Shown here one piece after another: positions 53,519 through 62,716 of a stretch of DNA of 64,000 bases. Position numbers and translations under genes: made by a program. Where the stretch lies: NCBI GenBank assembly GCA_003481745.1, contig QULP01000009.1, positions 40,088-104,087 of the forward strand, read 5' to 3'. The notes below the pieces were generated by a model. That model did no database searches, was not told where the DNA came from, and saw nothing but the letters and a program-made list of their open reading frames with translations. This DNA is from Firmicutes bacterium OM04-13BH. Lineage in GTDB: Bacteria; Bacillota; Clostridia; Lachnospirales; Lachnospiraceae. Every line of letters starts with the position of its first letter. The stretch's first letter is position 1.

Positions 53519-55861
53519 TTATTTTAAAACATACACATCAGTATAGTAAACGCCAAGCTGATTTGCACGATTATGGTCATTTACAAATACATCGATACGA
53601 TTTCCTTTGATTGCTCCACCACAGTCTGTTGCTGTAAAGATATGACCATTGATAATGACTTTTGTTCCATAAGGAATGACAGTCGGGTCAACTGCAATGG
53701 TATCTCCCTCTACTAACGGAGCGCCTGTCGCAGTTACACCTGCCCATTCATCATTACAGCAGGAACCACCACAATAATGTGTAATTTTAAATGTACCAAG
53801 AGACTGACCATACTGCAGAAGTGTTGCATTTACTTCAGAAATATCACTTCCATAAATTCCACTTACTGTAGACGGAGTGTCTTCGAGAATACGAACAGCC
53901 CATACTGCATTGTTCGTATTGACCGTTCCATGAACAATACCAGTTCTTGAACTCTGTGCTTCAACGGTTTCTCCATTTCCTGCGTACATAACAACATGGT
54001 AGATATAACCATTTCTTGCATAGAAAATCAAGTCACCCGGCTGCGCTTCTTCTACTGGAATCTTTGTACCATACTGAGCCTGATCTTCTGCAACTCGCGG
54101 CAGTGTATAACCATACTGAGCATAAATGCTCTGTACAAATCCAGAACAGTCTGCACCGTTTGTTAAGCTTGTTCCACCCCATACGTAAGGATTTCCAATA
54201 AACTGACTTGCAAACTGAACAATCGAAGTTCTCAGTTCCCCGTTTGGAACACCAGATTTTACAGAAGTCAAAGTATAATAGCAGGCTGCATTTTCTGCCG
54301 GTTTTACGACTTCCTGTGCGGTCACAAACTGGTCTTCTCCGGTTGCAGAAATTTTATTACTGATAATGTTATCAATATCATCATTCTGGTCAGCAGCCGT
54401 TTTTGTTGTAGGGAACAGACTGATGACCTCTTTTGTATTCTTAAGAGCAGAAGCTGCGGCTGTTGCCTGTGTTAACAAACTTTTTTCTGCTTTTTCCTTT
54501 TCTTTCTTGTCCGTATCAAGGAATTTATTTTCTACAAATCCTCTGACATCTCCGGATTCCACATAAACAAACTCCGCATTTTCGTCTGCTAAAATATAAC
54601 AGATATTGTCTTTGTTTAACGTTCCGACAGCACGACTCTCCGTATTTTTATCTTCATGAATTGTTACAAAATCTGCATTACAAAGTGCATACACTTTATC
54701 CACAACGGTCTGTTTTACCGTAGAACGAGTATGGAAAAATGCTCCATTTTCGGATTCCGGAACGCTCGGTGTTGCTTCTGTCAACAGTTTTGCAATTCCT
54801 TTGTATGTCTTTTTCTGTTCTTTTGCTTCTTTTTTTGCCTCTTCCGTCAGTTTCTGTACAATCTGGTCTGCTTTATCGCCTAAAATCACCTGCTCTGTTT
54901 TTACAAAACCACGTACATCACCTGACTCTACAAAAAGCCATCCATCGTTTTCTTCCTGAAGAATATAGCAGACACCATCTTTTGACAGTTTACCTACTTC
55001 TTTTGCTCCATCCTTCATTTCTTCTACGATTGACAGTTCTTCTTTTGCAAAGGCATATTTCTTTGCAACTGTCCAGAAACGGAAATCATCCACCATTGTA
55101 GGCAGAGAAGAATAAATCTGCTGATTTGCAATTAACTGGGAATTTGAACCACTTCCACTGTTTGCTGCGGTTGTATCTTCTTTTTTCTCCGTATCTTTCT
55201 TGGTATCACTGCTGTTATCATTAGAAGAATTGCTATTGCTATTGTTATTACTATTGTTATTGCTATTACTATTGTTATTGTTATTATTCTGATTATTGTT
55301 ATCGTCTTTTTTTGTATTATCTTCTGCTTTTTTCGCAAGCTTTGGTGCACCATTTTCGATAATGACATATCCATTTGCATCCAGCACGTAAGCATAACCA
55401 TCCGGAAGTTTATATCCGGTTGATGCCTCATATTGCTCCGGAGTCATACCCTGGGCTGGTTTATCTGGATTTTCCGGAGTGTCCGGATTTGACGGCTGGT
55501 CTGGATTTTCTGGTTTATCCGGGTTCGACGGCTGATCCGGATTTTCTGGTTTATCCGGGTTTGACGGCTGGTCCGGATTTTCTGGTTTATCTGGGTTTGA
55601 CGGCTGATCCGGATTTTCTGGTTTGTCTGGATTCGACGGCTGGTCCGGCTCAGATGGCTGTTCCGGTTCAGACGGCTGTTCCGGTTCAGAAATCTCTCCT
55701 GATGACTGCTCCGGCTCTGTCACACTCGTTTCCCCTGTTGTCTGTTCAGCCGTTACTGCTGCCTCTGTACTGGAAACTTCTGATGCAAATACACCTGACG
55801 GTGTAAGCATAGAAACACTCACAGCGATTGCCAGCAGTTTTTTTACTTCTTTTATTTTCAT
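53519..55861 (-). CDS. Secreted NlpC/P60 peptidoglycan hydrolase with SH3-like and 3D domains
   Basis: 780 residues. Signal peptide 1-27 (cleaved near VFA-SE); Pro/Asp/Asn-rich repeat (72-138, 12-residue units PENPDQPSNPDK); a Lys/Asn-rich linker (~178-245); two SH3-like repeats (~262-325 and ~395-455, both with C-YIL and VESGDVRGFV); an NlpC/P60 domain (~560-675; catalytic Cys in GADCSGFVQSIY, His in YIYHVVMYAG); and a C-terminal 3D domain with the Asp residues of TATDCGGAIKGNRIDVFV. It should cleave peptidoglycan stem peptides during growth or spore outgrowth. No sorting signal, so it is probably wall-bound by its SH3 repeats. Confidence 0.92.
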   Translation of the reverse strand: MKIKEVKKLLAIAVSVSMLTPSGVFASEVSSTEAAVTAEQTTGETSVTEPEQSSGEISEPEQPSEPEQPSEPDQPSNPDKPENPDQPSNPDKPENPDQPSNPDKPENPDQPSNPDKPENPDQPSNPDTPENPDKPAQGMTPEQYEASTGYKLPDGYAYVLDANGYVIIENGAPKLAKKAEDNTKKDDNNNQNNNNNNSNSNNNSNNNSNSNSSNDNSSDTKKDTEKKEDTTAANSGSGSNSQLIANQQIYSSLPTMVDDFRFWTVAKKYAFAKEELSIVEEMKDGAKEVGKLSKDGVCYILQEENDGWLFVESGDVRGFVKTEQVILGDKADQIVQKLTEEAKKEAKEQKKTYKGIAKLLTEATPSVPESENGAFFHTRSTVKQTVVDKVYALCNADFVTIHEDKNTESRAVGTLNKDNICYILADENAEFVYVESGDVRGFVENKFLDTDKKEKEKAEKSLLTQATAAASALKNTKEVISLFPTTKTAADQNDDIDNIISNKISATGEDQFVTAQEVVKPAENAACYYTLTSVKSGVPNGELRTSIVQFASQFIGNPYVWGGTSLTNGADCSGFVQSIYAQYGYTLPRVAEDQAQYGTKIPVEEAQPGDLIFYARNGYIYHVVMYAGNGETVEAQSSRTGIVHGTVNTNNAVWAVRILEDTPSTVSGIYGSDISEVNATLLQYGQSLGTFKITHYCGGSCCNDEWAGVTATGAPLVEGDTIAVDPTVIPYGTKVIINGHIFTATDCGGAIKGNRIDVFVNDHNRANQLGVYYTDVYVLK
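55470..55650 (-). repeat. 36-bp tandem repeat coding for PENPDQPSNPDK
   Basis: About five copies of a 36-bp unit, differing by single bases, with partly matching flanks (EQPSEPEQPSEPDQPS). The copies lack spacers and are in frame, so it is a coding repeat prone to copy-number change. Confidence 0.9.
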
Positions 55862-56027
55862 TTAGTTCCTCCTGCTGCTTGTAATACTCTCTGTATTTTC
55901 CCTCTGTCTTACAATAAGCTGCCTTAATTCTCGTCGAAACAACTTTCGACTTCTCTTTTCGTTTATTTTTCACGATTTTTAATCGCTCTACTCCACTTAT
56001 TACTGTACCACAAAATGGTAAAAAAAC

Positions 56028-56070
56028 AAAGGACTATCACAAAAAATTCACATTTTTGTAATAGTCCTTT
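56028..56070 (-). terminator. Terminator of the yitT-like gene
   Basis: AAAGGACTAT and ATAGTCCTTT enclose CAAAAA/TTTTTG, a long stem 60 bases after the stop on the minus strand. Between here and 55862 only AT-rich promoter-like sequence for the NlpC/3D gene is seen. Confidence 0.85.
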
Positions 56071-56129
56071 TACTTAATTTTTACGGAACAAACTGTGACA
56101 CACCCGATATTCGTACCAAACTAATCCGA

Positions 56130-56990
56130 TTAATAGTCAACTTTTTGATAAAAATGTCCTTCCAGAAAATCCGTTTTAATCACATTGATAAATGCCTCCG
56201 GGTCTGCCTTCTGTACGCGACTGACTAAAACTTTTGCCTCCGAAGAAGATACAACAGAATACAACATCTTTCTCTGTTTATTAGAATAACAGCCTGTTGC
56301 CGCAAACTCTGTTGCACTGTGGTTTGTCACTTCATAAATTTCTTTATAAACATCATCCGGACGATCCGTAACAATAAAGAGAGTTTCTTTCTTGTAGGCA
56401 GTATGAAGCATATGTATCATCTGCGTAGAAGCAAACTGGAAAATAATGGAATAAAGTGCTTTATCCCAGCCAAATAAAACTCCGGCAATGGTCAACACAC
56501 AGGCATTTCCAAGTAAAATAAAATTCCATACGTCTTTATTTTTCTTTTCTGCAAAATAAATTCCAATAAAGTCCGTGCCTCCGGCACTTGCGCCTCCAAT
56601 CAGGCACAAACTGATTGCAAATCCATTGATAATACCGCCAAACACAGAAATCAGCAGAATATCATCTGTAATTGGATGATAAGGAACTAAGTCTGTAAGC
56701 ACACTGGTTACAATAACAATCAAAGCTGAAGTACTTGTAAACTTCTTGCCAATTGCCCGAAAACAAATAATAACAGGAATTGCATTCAACAACAGGCTGA
56801 CTGCTGTAAATGGAATCTGCAGATTCAAAAATCGTTCGCAGATTGTCTGTATCAAAAGGGTAATTCCGTTAAAGCCACCTGGATACAGCCCCCCTGCTCT
56901 TACCAGTGTTTTAATATTCACTGCCATAATCAGTGCACTGATCAAGCCCAGACCCATTCGTTTTACTTCCGTTTTTAAATCAAAATTCAC
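56130..56990 (-). CDS. YitT family membrane protein with DUF2179 domain
   Basis: 286 residues: five to six membrane helices (~1-190, with GGLYPGGFNGITLLIQ and LIGGASAGGTDFIGIYFAEKKNKDV) followed by a cytosolic DUF2179 domain (~205-286, KKETLFIVTDRPDDVYKEIYEVTNHSATEF and SSEAKVLVSRVQKADPEAFINVIKTDFLEGHFY). The transported compound is unknown. The gene is 24 bases after ddh in the same direction and may be co-transcribed with it. Confidence 0.9.
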   Translation of the reverse strand: MNFDLKTEVKRMGLGLISALIMAVNIKTLVRAGGLYPGGFNGITLLIQTICERFLNLQIPFTAVSLLLNAIPVIICFRAIGKKFTSTSALIVIVTSVLTDLVPYHPITDDILLISVFGGIINGFAISLCLIGGASAGGTDFIGIYFAEKKNKDVWNFILLGNACVLTIAGVLFGWDKALYSIIFQFASTQMIHMLHTAYKKETLFIVTDRPDDVYKEIYEVTNHSATEFAATGCYSNKQRKMLYSVVSSSEAKVLVSRVQKADPEAFINVIKTDFLEGHFYQKVDY

Positions 56991-57014
56991 TGATATCCTC
57001 TCCCAATCTGCTTA

Positions 57015-58001
57015 TTAAAGCATATGTTTGCGAAGTTCTTCTGGTGTTTTTGTACTTAAATATGCCGGTGCAATATCAAATACAGTCTTGCATCCGCTCT
57101 GTCCTTCCTGATTTAATCGGTAAGCTGCTCTTGCATAAGCCACAATAACAGAAGATGTAAATTCCGGATTAGAATCCAGTTTTAAGCTGTATTCGATGAC
57201 ATGATGATGTTCTTTTTCCCATCCTGTCTGACCGCTGCGGATTACAAATCCACCATGAGGAAGTCCTGCATGATTTGCTTTCATTTCTTCTGCGCTGATG
57301 AAATGTACCGTTGTTTCATATTCATCAAAATAATTCGGCATTGTTTTGATTTCATTTGTAATTCTATCTTTATCTGCACCTTCTTCAGCTACAACAAAAA
57401 CTTCTCTTGTATGTTTTTCGCCTGTTGCAAGTACCGGATTTTCACCATTTCTTACAGCGTTTAACGCCTTCTCTACCGGAATGGTATACTGTCTTGCATC
57501 AATTACGCCGTCAATTCTACGAACGGCATCGGAATGACCCTGGCTTACACCTTTGCCCCAGAATGTATAGTCATTCCCTTCCGGAAGAATTGCATTTGCA
57601 TATAAACGATTTAAAGAGAACATTCCCGGGTCCCAGCCCACTGAAATTAAGCCAATTTTTCCGCTCTTTTTCGCTGCTGCATCTACCTCTGCAAAATGTT
57701 CCGGAATTTTTGCATGTGTATCAAAGCTGTCAACTACGTTAAAGTACTGTGCATATTCTGGAGTCTGTACCGGTAAATCGGTTGCACTTCCTCCGCAGAG
57801 AATCAATACATCGATTTCATCTTTCATTTTTACTGCTTCATCTACAGAATATACTTTTGCTGTCTCGGTAAGAATGTGTACATCCGCAGGATTACGACGG
57901 GTAAATACTGCTTTTAATTCCATGTCTGCATTCTGTTTGATTGCACATTCTACGCCTCTTCCAAGGTTACCATAACCTAAGATACCAATTCTTATACTCA
58001 T
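57015..58001 (-). CDS. ddh: meso-Diaminopimelate dehydrogenase
   Basis: NADPH-dependent one-step conversion of tetrahydrodipicolinate to meso-DAP for lysine and peptidoglycan. 328 residues; Rossmann motif IGILGYGNLGRGVE, ILCGGSATDLPVQTPEYAQYFNVVDSFDTHAKIPEHF, and the substrate segment ISVGWDPGMFSLNRLYANAILPEGNDYTFWGKGVSQGHSDAVRRI, which is diagnostic of Ddh. AGGAGAGG precedes the ATG. Confidence 0.97.
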   Translation of the reverse strand: MSIRIGILGYGNLGRGVECAIKQNADMELKAVFTRRNPADVHILTETAKVYSVDEAVKMKDEIDVLILCGGSATDLPVQTPEYAQYFNVVDSFDTHAKIPEHFAEVDAAAKKSGKIGLISVGWDPGMFSLNRLYANAILPEGNDYTFWGKGVSQGHSDAVRRIDGVIDARQYTIPVEKALNAVRNGENPVLATGEKHTREVFVVAEEGADKDRITNEIKTMPNYFDEYETTVHFISAEEMKANHAGLPHGGFVIRSGQTGWEKEHHHVIEYSLKLDSNPEFTSSVIVAYARAAYRLNQEGQSGCKTVFDIAPAYLSTKTPEELRKHML

Positions 58002-58131
58002 TTTATTAAACCTCTCCTGTAAATTTATTTCGCAGCGGTCTGTCCAACCACAATCCCGTTACGTCGTATACAGTATAGCAAATTCTATTTTTGTCTTCAA
58101 CTAAAATTTCACTTTTTTAGAACAGCAAAAA

Positions 58132-58159
58132 GCAGCAGTAAGAAAATTCTCACTGCCGC
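58132..58159 (-). terminator. Terminator of the AICAR-transformylase operon
   Basis: Minus strand GCAGTGAGAA pairs with TTCTTACTGC, followed by TGCTTTTTG, 26 bases after the stop. Confidence 0.8.
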
Positions 58160-58185
58160 CTCTTTTAAAAATAATTTTTGTAATT

Positions 58186-59364
58186 TTAGTGATGGAACAG
58201 ACGGATGCCTGTAAATGCCATTGCCATATCATATTTATTACAACATTCGATTACTGCATCATCTCTTACAGAACCGCCTGGCTCTGCAATATATTTTACA
58301 CCACTCTTATGTGCACGCTCAATATTATCTGAGAATGGGAAGAATGCATCAGAACCAAGAGTAACATCGGTCAGTTTATCTAACCATGCACGTTTCTCTT
58401 CTCTTGTAAAGACTTCCGGTTTTTCCTTGAAGATTCTCTGCCATGCACCATCTTCAAGAACATCCATATATTCCTCTCCAATGTAAACATCAATGGCATT
58501 ATCTCTGTCTGCACGACGGATTCCATCAATAAATGGAAGATTCATGACTTTCGGGCACTGTCTTAACCACCAGTTATCTGCCTTCTGTCCTGCCAGTCTT
58601 GTGCAGTGTACACGAGACTGCTGTCCTGCACCGATACCGATTGCCTGTCCGTCTTTTACAAAGCAGACGGAATTGGACTGTGTATATTTTAATGTAATCA
58701 GGGAAATCTTTAAGTCTCTGACTGCATTTTCCGGAATTGCTTTATTTTCTGTCACGATATTGGAAAGCAGTTCATCATCAATTGGAAGTTCCTGTCTTCC
58801 CTGTTCAAATGTCACACCATAAACCTGTTTGTGCTCTAACGGTGCCGGCTGATAATTTTCATCGATTTTAATGATATTATAGTTTCCGTTTTTCTTCTGC
58901 GCTAAAATTTCAAGTGCCTCTTTGGAAAATCCCGGTGCGATAACACCATCAGAAACTTCTCGTTTAATCAGCATCGCTGTATCTTTATCACATTCATCAG
59001 AGAGTGCAATAAAATCACCAAAGGAAGACATTCTGTCTGCGCCTCTTGCTCTTGCATAAGCACAGGCAAGCGGAGAAAGCTCTCCCATATCATCTACCCA
59101 GTAAATTTTTGCAAGGGTCTCACTTAACGGAAGTCCCACTGCTGCACCGGCTGGTGATACATGTTTAAAAGAAGTAGCCGCCGGAAGTCCGGTCGCTTTT
59201 TTTAATTCTCTTACTAACTGAAAACCGTTAAATGCATCCAGAAAGTTGATATATCCAGGTCTTCCGCTGATTACTTCGATTGGAAGCTCACTTCCGTCTG
59301 CCATATAAATTCTGGACGGTTTCTGGTTTGGGTTACATCCATACTTTAATGCTAATTCTTTCAT
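58186..59364 (-). CDS. AICAR transformylase (stand-alone PurH C-terminal-type domain)
   Basis: Formylates AICAR with 10-formyl-THF, the ninth purine step. 392 residues, containing only the transformylase: KYGCNPNQKPSRIYM, the catalytic Lys-His in ATSFKHVSPAGAAVG, QSNSVCFVKDGQAIGIGAGQQSRVHCTRLAG and FFPFSDNIERAHKSGVKYIAEPGGSVRDD. The inosicase half of bifunctional PurH is missing and is replaced by the PurO-like gene upstream. I use the ATG at 59364, 9 bases after AAGGAG; the ATG at 59370 is too close to it. Under a ZTP riboswitch. Confidence 0.94.
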   Translation of the reverse strand: MKELALKYGCNPNQKPSRIYMADGSELPIEVISGRPGYINFLDAFNGFQLVRELKKATGLPAATSFKHVSPAGAAVGLPLSETLAKIYWVDDMGELSPLACAYARARGADRMSSFGDFIALSDECDKDTAMLIKREVSDGVIAPGFSKEALEILAQKKNGNYNIIKIDENYQPAPLEHKQVYGVTFEQGRQELPIDDELLSNIVTENKAIPENAVRDLKISLITLKYTQSNSVCFVKDGQAIGIGAGQQSRVHCTRLAGQKADNWWLRQCPKVMNLPFIDGIRRADRDNAIDVYIGEEYMDVLEDGAWQRIFKEKPEVFTREEKRAWLDKLTDVTLGSDAFFPFSDNIERAHKSGVKYIAEPGGSVRDDAVIECCNKYDMAMAFTGIRLFHH

Positions 59365-59428
59365 TCTCATTTTCTCCTTTATTGTTAGAACAGATTTAAA
59401 AATACTCTAATGCCGTAACATTTTTAGA

Positions 59429-60142
59429 TTACTGATTTTTATTTACAATTCTAGTCTCATAGTCTCCCGTTTCAAGGTCAATGAAACGTACAAATAAAGA
59501 AACTTTATTGTCTTGATTGAGGCTTTCCCATACATTTTTTGTGAATGCGTCAATGTCATCTGGAATCTCTACCAGTTTTGGTTCTCCCTCAAAACTTGGA
59601 AGTGGATTTCCATCATGCATATAAGTATGAATAAAATGTCCCTCTCCTGCTACCGGATTTTCATAAGCAAAGGTATAACGGTTGCAGGCATCCGGATTTC
59701 CATTATTGCTCTTTAAAATTGACATTGCATAGTTGTATTTTCCATTTTCAATGTGCATAACTCCGGAAATACGAGGGGTATAATTTGGACCATCCGGCTC
59801 AAATTCACGACTTCTTAAAGACTGCTCAAAAGTCAGCTGTCTGTCCATTCCTTCATAAATGGTATCTGTCTGGTCACCATTTGTCACAATTGTTTTATTT
59901 CCCAGTACACGAACCGGCGCATAAATAATTAAGCTTGGGTCAGTTAATTTAGACGGGTCAAATGCCTGTGTACGGATTCCCTCTCCATCTTCTACAAACA
60001 CACGATTTCTGCTGTTTTCACTTCTTCCCATGATAAAATAAGCAGTCACTGCTTTTGTACCATCTTTGGACTTTCCAATTACAATTCCTCGTCCAGGATA
60101 AGCATTTTCTTTTAATTCTGTTTCCAGCGATAACATTTTCAT
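59429..60142 (-). CDS. PurO-like IMP cyclohydrolase
   Basis: 237 residues of the archaeal-type IMP cyclohydrolase family: ENAYPGRGIVIGKSKDGTKAVTAYFIMGRSENSRNRVF, YAPVRVLGNKTIVTNGDQTDTIYEG, and FEPDGPNYTPRISGVM. It closes the ring of FAICAR to IMP, completing the step lost from the split PurH. First gene after the ZTP riboswitch and 64 bases before the transformylase gene. Confidence 0.9.
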   Translation of the reverse strand: MKMLSLETELKENAYPGRGIVIGKSKDGTKAVTAYFIMGRSENSRNRVFVEDGEGIRTQAFDPSKLTDPSLIIYAPVRVLGNKTIVTNGDQTDTIYEGMDRQLTFEQSLRSREFEPDGPNYTPRISGVMHIENGKYNYAMSILKSNNGNPDACNRYTFAYENPVAGEGHFIHTYMHDGNPLPSFEGEPKLVEIPDDIDAFTKNVWESLNQDNKVSLFVRFIDLETGDYETRIVNKNQ

Positions 60143-60228
60143 GAATGTCTCTCCTTTTTCCCATCATACATTTTTAATTGATCCGTTGACTTTCATTTCA
60201 TAGAACAAAATTTTCTATATAATAACGA

Positions 60229-60322
60229 AAAAAAAGCCCACTTTCTGAACATCCAATGCCCAGACGGTCGGCTTCAACGGCTTATACTCCCTGTGGTTGA
60301 TTCCACTTCCGTCAGTCATATA
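60229..60322 (-). promoter_or_regulatory. ZTP riboswitch (pfl motif) with terminator
   Basis: Minus strand: GACTGACGGAAGTGG...CAACCACAGGGAG near 60318-60288 forms the first half of the aptamer, and GCCGACCGTCTGGGCA (60272-60257) is the hallmark second half. AAGCCGAC in that half can instead pair with GTGGGCTT just before eight T (60243-60229), forming a terminator that competes with the ligand-bound fold. ZTP signals low 10-formyl-THF, which is the cosubstrate of the second gene. Confidence 0.93.
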
Positions 60323-60331
60323 AGCAATTAC

Positions 60332-60360
60332 AACATAGCATGGATAAAAAAGATTGTCAA
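60332..60360 (-). promoter_or_regulatory. Promoter of the ZTP-controlled purine operon
   Basis: Minus strand TTGACA (60360-60355) and TATGTT (60337-60332), 17-base spacer, just upstream of the riboswitch. Confidence 0.8.
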
Positions 60361-60371
60361 TATTTTATTTT

Positions 60372-61574
60372 CTATTTTTCGTCAATTACCTGAAAAATGT
60401 AGAATTTCAGGTAATAAGACTCATCTGCAGACCATAAAATCGGATGGTCTGCTGCCTGTGTGCGGTATTCTACCTGACGTAGACGTTTATGCACATTTCT
60501 TGCTGCCTGTCCAATTGTCTGGGTAAACAACTCATACGACATAAAATGAGAACAAGAACAAGTTGCAAGATAACCACCGTCTTTGACCAGTTTCATTCCT
60601 CGCAAATTAATCTCTCGATAACCTTTCACTGCGTTTTTAATCGAATTTTTTGATTTTGTAAACGCAGGAGGGTCGAGAATTACTACGTCATATTTTTCTC
60701 CTTCGGCTTCTAACTTAGGAAGCAGCTCAAAGACATCCTCGCAAATGAATTTTACACGCTTTTCGAGTCCGTTTAACTCCGCGTTTTCTGTTGCCTGGTC
60801 TACTGCAAGCTGAGAGGCATCGACTCCGGTTACACTCTTTGCTCCGGCAATTCCCGCATTTAACGCAAAAGAGCCTGTATGCGTAAAGCAGTCCAAGACT
60901 TTCGCATCTTTACATAATCTCTGAATGGCAAGACGGTTATATTTCTGGTCTAAGAAAAAACCTGTTTTTTGTCCATCTTCTATATCTACAATATATTTTA
61001 CACCATTTTCCACAATCTGTACTTTCGTATCAAATGGTTCACCAATAAATCCCTTGACTCTTTCCATTCCTTCCTGAAGCCGCACTTTTGCATCGCTTCT
61101 CTCATAAACACCACGGATTGTAATCCCATCTTCTGCCATTGCTGATTTTAATTCTTCAATGATTATCATTTTTAACTTATCAATTCCAAGTGCTAAAGAC
61201 TGTACAACAAGAACATCTGAAAACTTGTCAATCACCATCCCAGGCAGAAAATCTGCTTCCCCGAAAATCACACGACAGCTTGAGATATCTACCGTTTTCT
61301 TTCGATATTCCCATGCGTCTCGTACTCTCATTTTTAAAAATTCACGGTCAATTTCCTGATTTTCATTTCTTGTCATCATACGGATCCGGATTTTTGAATT
61401 GGTGTTAATAAATCCTCTCCCAAGCGGATAGCCGTCGAAATCACGCACAATCACAATATCTCCGTTTTCAAAGTTTCCCATAATACTTGCGATTTCATTG
61501 TCGTAAACCCAAGGTCCGCCCGATTTTAATGCACGTCCTTCCCCTTTTTTCAACACTGCAACTGCAATACTCAT
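60372..61574 (-). CDS. Class I SAM-dependent rRNA methyltransferase (RlmI/RlmK family)
   Basis: 400 residues: N-terminal PUA-like domain (MSIAVAVLKKGEGRALKSGGPWVYDNEIASI), RlmI-type linker, and a Rossmann methyltransferase (LDCFTHTGSFALNAGIAGAKSVTGVDASQLAVDQATENAELNGL, VILDPPAFTKSKNSIKNAVKGYREINLRGMKLVKDGGYLATCSCSHFM). The DPPAF and SCS motifs with a Cys fit 5-methylcytosine RNA methylation at the 23S rRNA, as for RlmI. Confidence 0.92.
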   Translation of the reverse strand: MSIAVAVLKKGEGRALKSGGPWVYDNEIASIMGNFENGDIVIVRDFDGYPLGRGFINTNSKIRIRMMTRNENQEIDREFLKMRVRDAWEYRKKTVDISSCRVIFGEADFLPGMVIDKFSDVLVVQSLALGIDKLKMIIIEELKSAMAEDGITIRGVYERSDAKVRLQEGMERVKGFIGEPFDTKVQIVENGVKYIVDIEDGQKTGFFLDQKYNRLAIQRLCKDAKVLDCFTHTGSFALNAGIAGAKSVTGVDASQLAVDQATENAELNGLEKRVKFICEDVFELLPKLEAEGEKYDVVILDPPAFTKSKNSIKNAVKGYREINLRGMKLVKDGGYLATCSCSHFMSYELFTQTIGQAARNVHKRLRQVEYRTQAADHPILWSADESYYLKFYIFQVIDEK

Positions 61575-61612
61575 ATTTTACCTTTTTCCTTTCCTCTTTC
61601 TGCTTTCTTTTC

Positions 61613-62485
61613 TTACCACGCAATGACTTCCGGTCCGTTTTCCGTTACAAGAACCATAATCTCCCACTGTGCAGACGGCATATCATCTTCTGTATAAATG
61701 GTCCATCCATCTCTTTCATCTACAAAAATTTCATCTGTTCCCATATTAACCATTGGCTCAATTGTAAACATCAGTCCTGGTGCCATTACCATTCCGGTCC
61801 CTGCCGCTCCAATATAACCGACCCATGGGTCTTCATGAAATTCCAGACCAACTCCATGTCCACCAATTTCTCTTACTACACTGTAGCCATTTTTTACTGC
61901 ATGTTCATGCACTGCCTGACTCATATCTCCTAAAAAGCCCCACGCTTTTACCTGTTCAAGACCTTTTTCCACACACTCTTTTGCAACACGAACCAGACGT
62001 GCTTTCTCTTCCCCGACATCTCCGATACAGAACATACGAGAAGAATCGGAATAATATCCATTTAAAATTGTAGACACATCAACATTGATGATATCGCCTT
62101 CTTCCAGAATAATATCTTCAGATGGAATTCCATGGCATACCTGATTATTAATCGAAGTGCACACACTCTTTGGAAATCCTTCATATCCAAGCGGAGCTGG
62201 AATTGCTCCTTCTTTTGTTGTGATGTCGTATACCCATTTGTCAATTTCAGCAGTGGAAATTCCCTCTTTAATATGTTCTGCAACATAATCTAAGATTTTT
62301 ACATTAATCTCCGCACTCTTTCTAATTTCTGCAATCTGAGCTTCTGTCTTAATTAATTTATGAGAAGGTACTAAAAGCCCCTGACTATGAAGAAGATTGA
62401 GTTTATGGTCAAAATTCTCATGGCATTTTTTATACTTTCTTCCACTTCCACACCAGCATGCATCGTTTCTTCCAATTTGATTCAT
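61613..62485 (-). CDS. map: Type I methionine aminopeptidase with N-terminal SEC-C motif
   Basis: Removes the starting Met from nascent proteins. 290 residues: zinc-binding SEC-C segment IGRNDACWCGSGRKYKKCH (3-21), then the pita-bread fold with metal ligands Asp in INVDVS and YYSDSS, His in GGHGVGLEFHEDP, Glu in FTIEPMV, and Glu in SAQWE. The motif normally read SAQFEH has I after Glu (SAQWEIMVLVT). The SEC-C tag suggests ribosome contact. Confidence 0.94.
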   Translation of the reverse strand: MNQIGRNDACWCGSGRKYKKCHENFDHKLNLLHSQGLLVPSHKLIKTEAQIAEIRKSAEINVKILDYVAEHIKEGISTAEIDKWVYDITTKEGAIPAPLGYEGFPKSVCTSINNQVCHGIPSEDIILEEGDIINVDVSTILNGYYSDSSRMFCIGDVGEEKARLVRVAKECVEKGLEQVKAWGFLGDMSQAVHEHAVKNGYSVVREIGGHGVGLEFHEDPWVGYIGAAGTGMVMAPGLMFTIEPMVNMGTDEIFVDERDGWTIYTEDDMPSAQWEIMVLVTENGPEVIAW

Positions 62486-62681
62486 TTTATTTTAATTCCT
62501 TTCTGCTTATGATTCATTCTGTTTTTTCTGTATGAAGTATAGCACTCTTTTCTTTATTCTGCCAGATGTTAGTTGCTATACAGAGGCAAAAAATTATCGT
62601 TTATAATTTTCTGATAATTACAATATTTTCTATCAATTTTAAAATTAATTATTATTTTTTTTATTATTTTCAATTTAGTTA

Positions 62682-62710
62682 TTGACATTTTGATTTTTAC
62701 CTGATATAAT
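62682..62710 (+). promoter_or_regulatory. Consensus promoter of the 62.7-kb RNA
   Basis: TTGACA (62682-62687) and TATAAT (62705-62710) with a 17-base spacer and an extended -10 TGA: a full consensus match, the strongest promoter in the window. Confidence 0.9.
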
Positions 62711-62716
62711 AACATC

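Noticed and set aside
55470..55650. Regular ~36-bp repeats suggesting a CRISPR array
   Set aside because: The units are directly adjacent without unique spacers and are in frame in a secreted protein; this is a coding tandem repeat.
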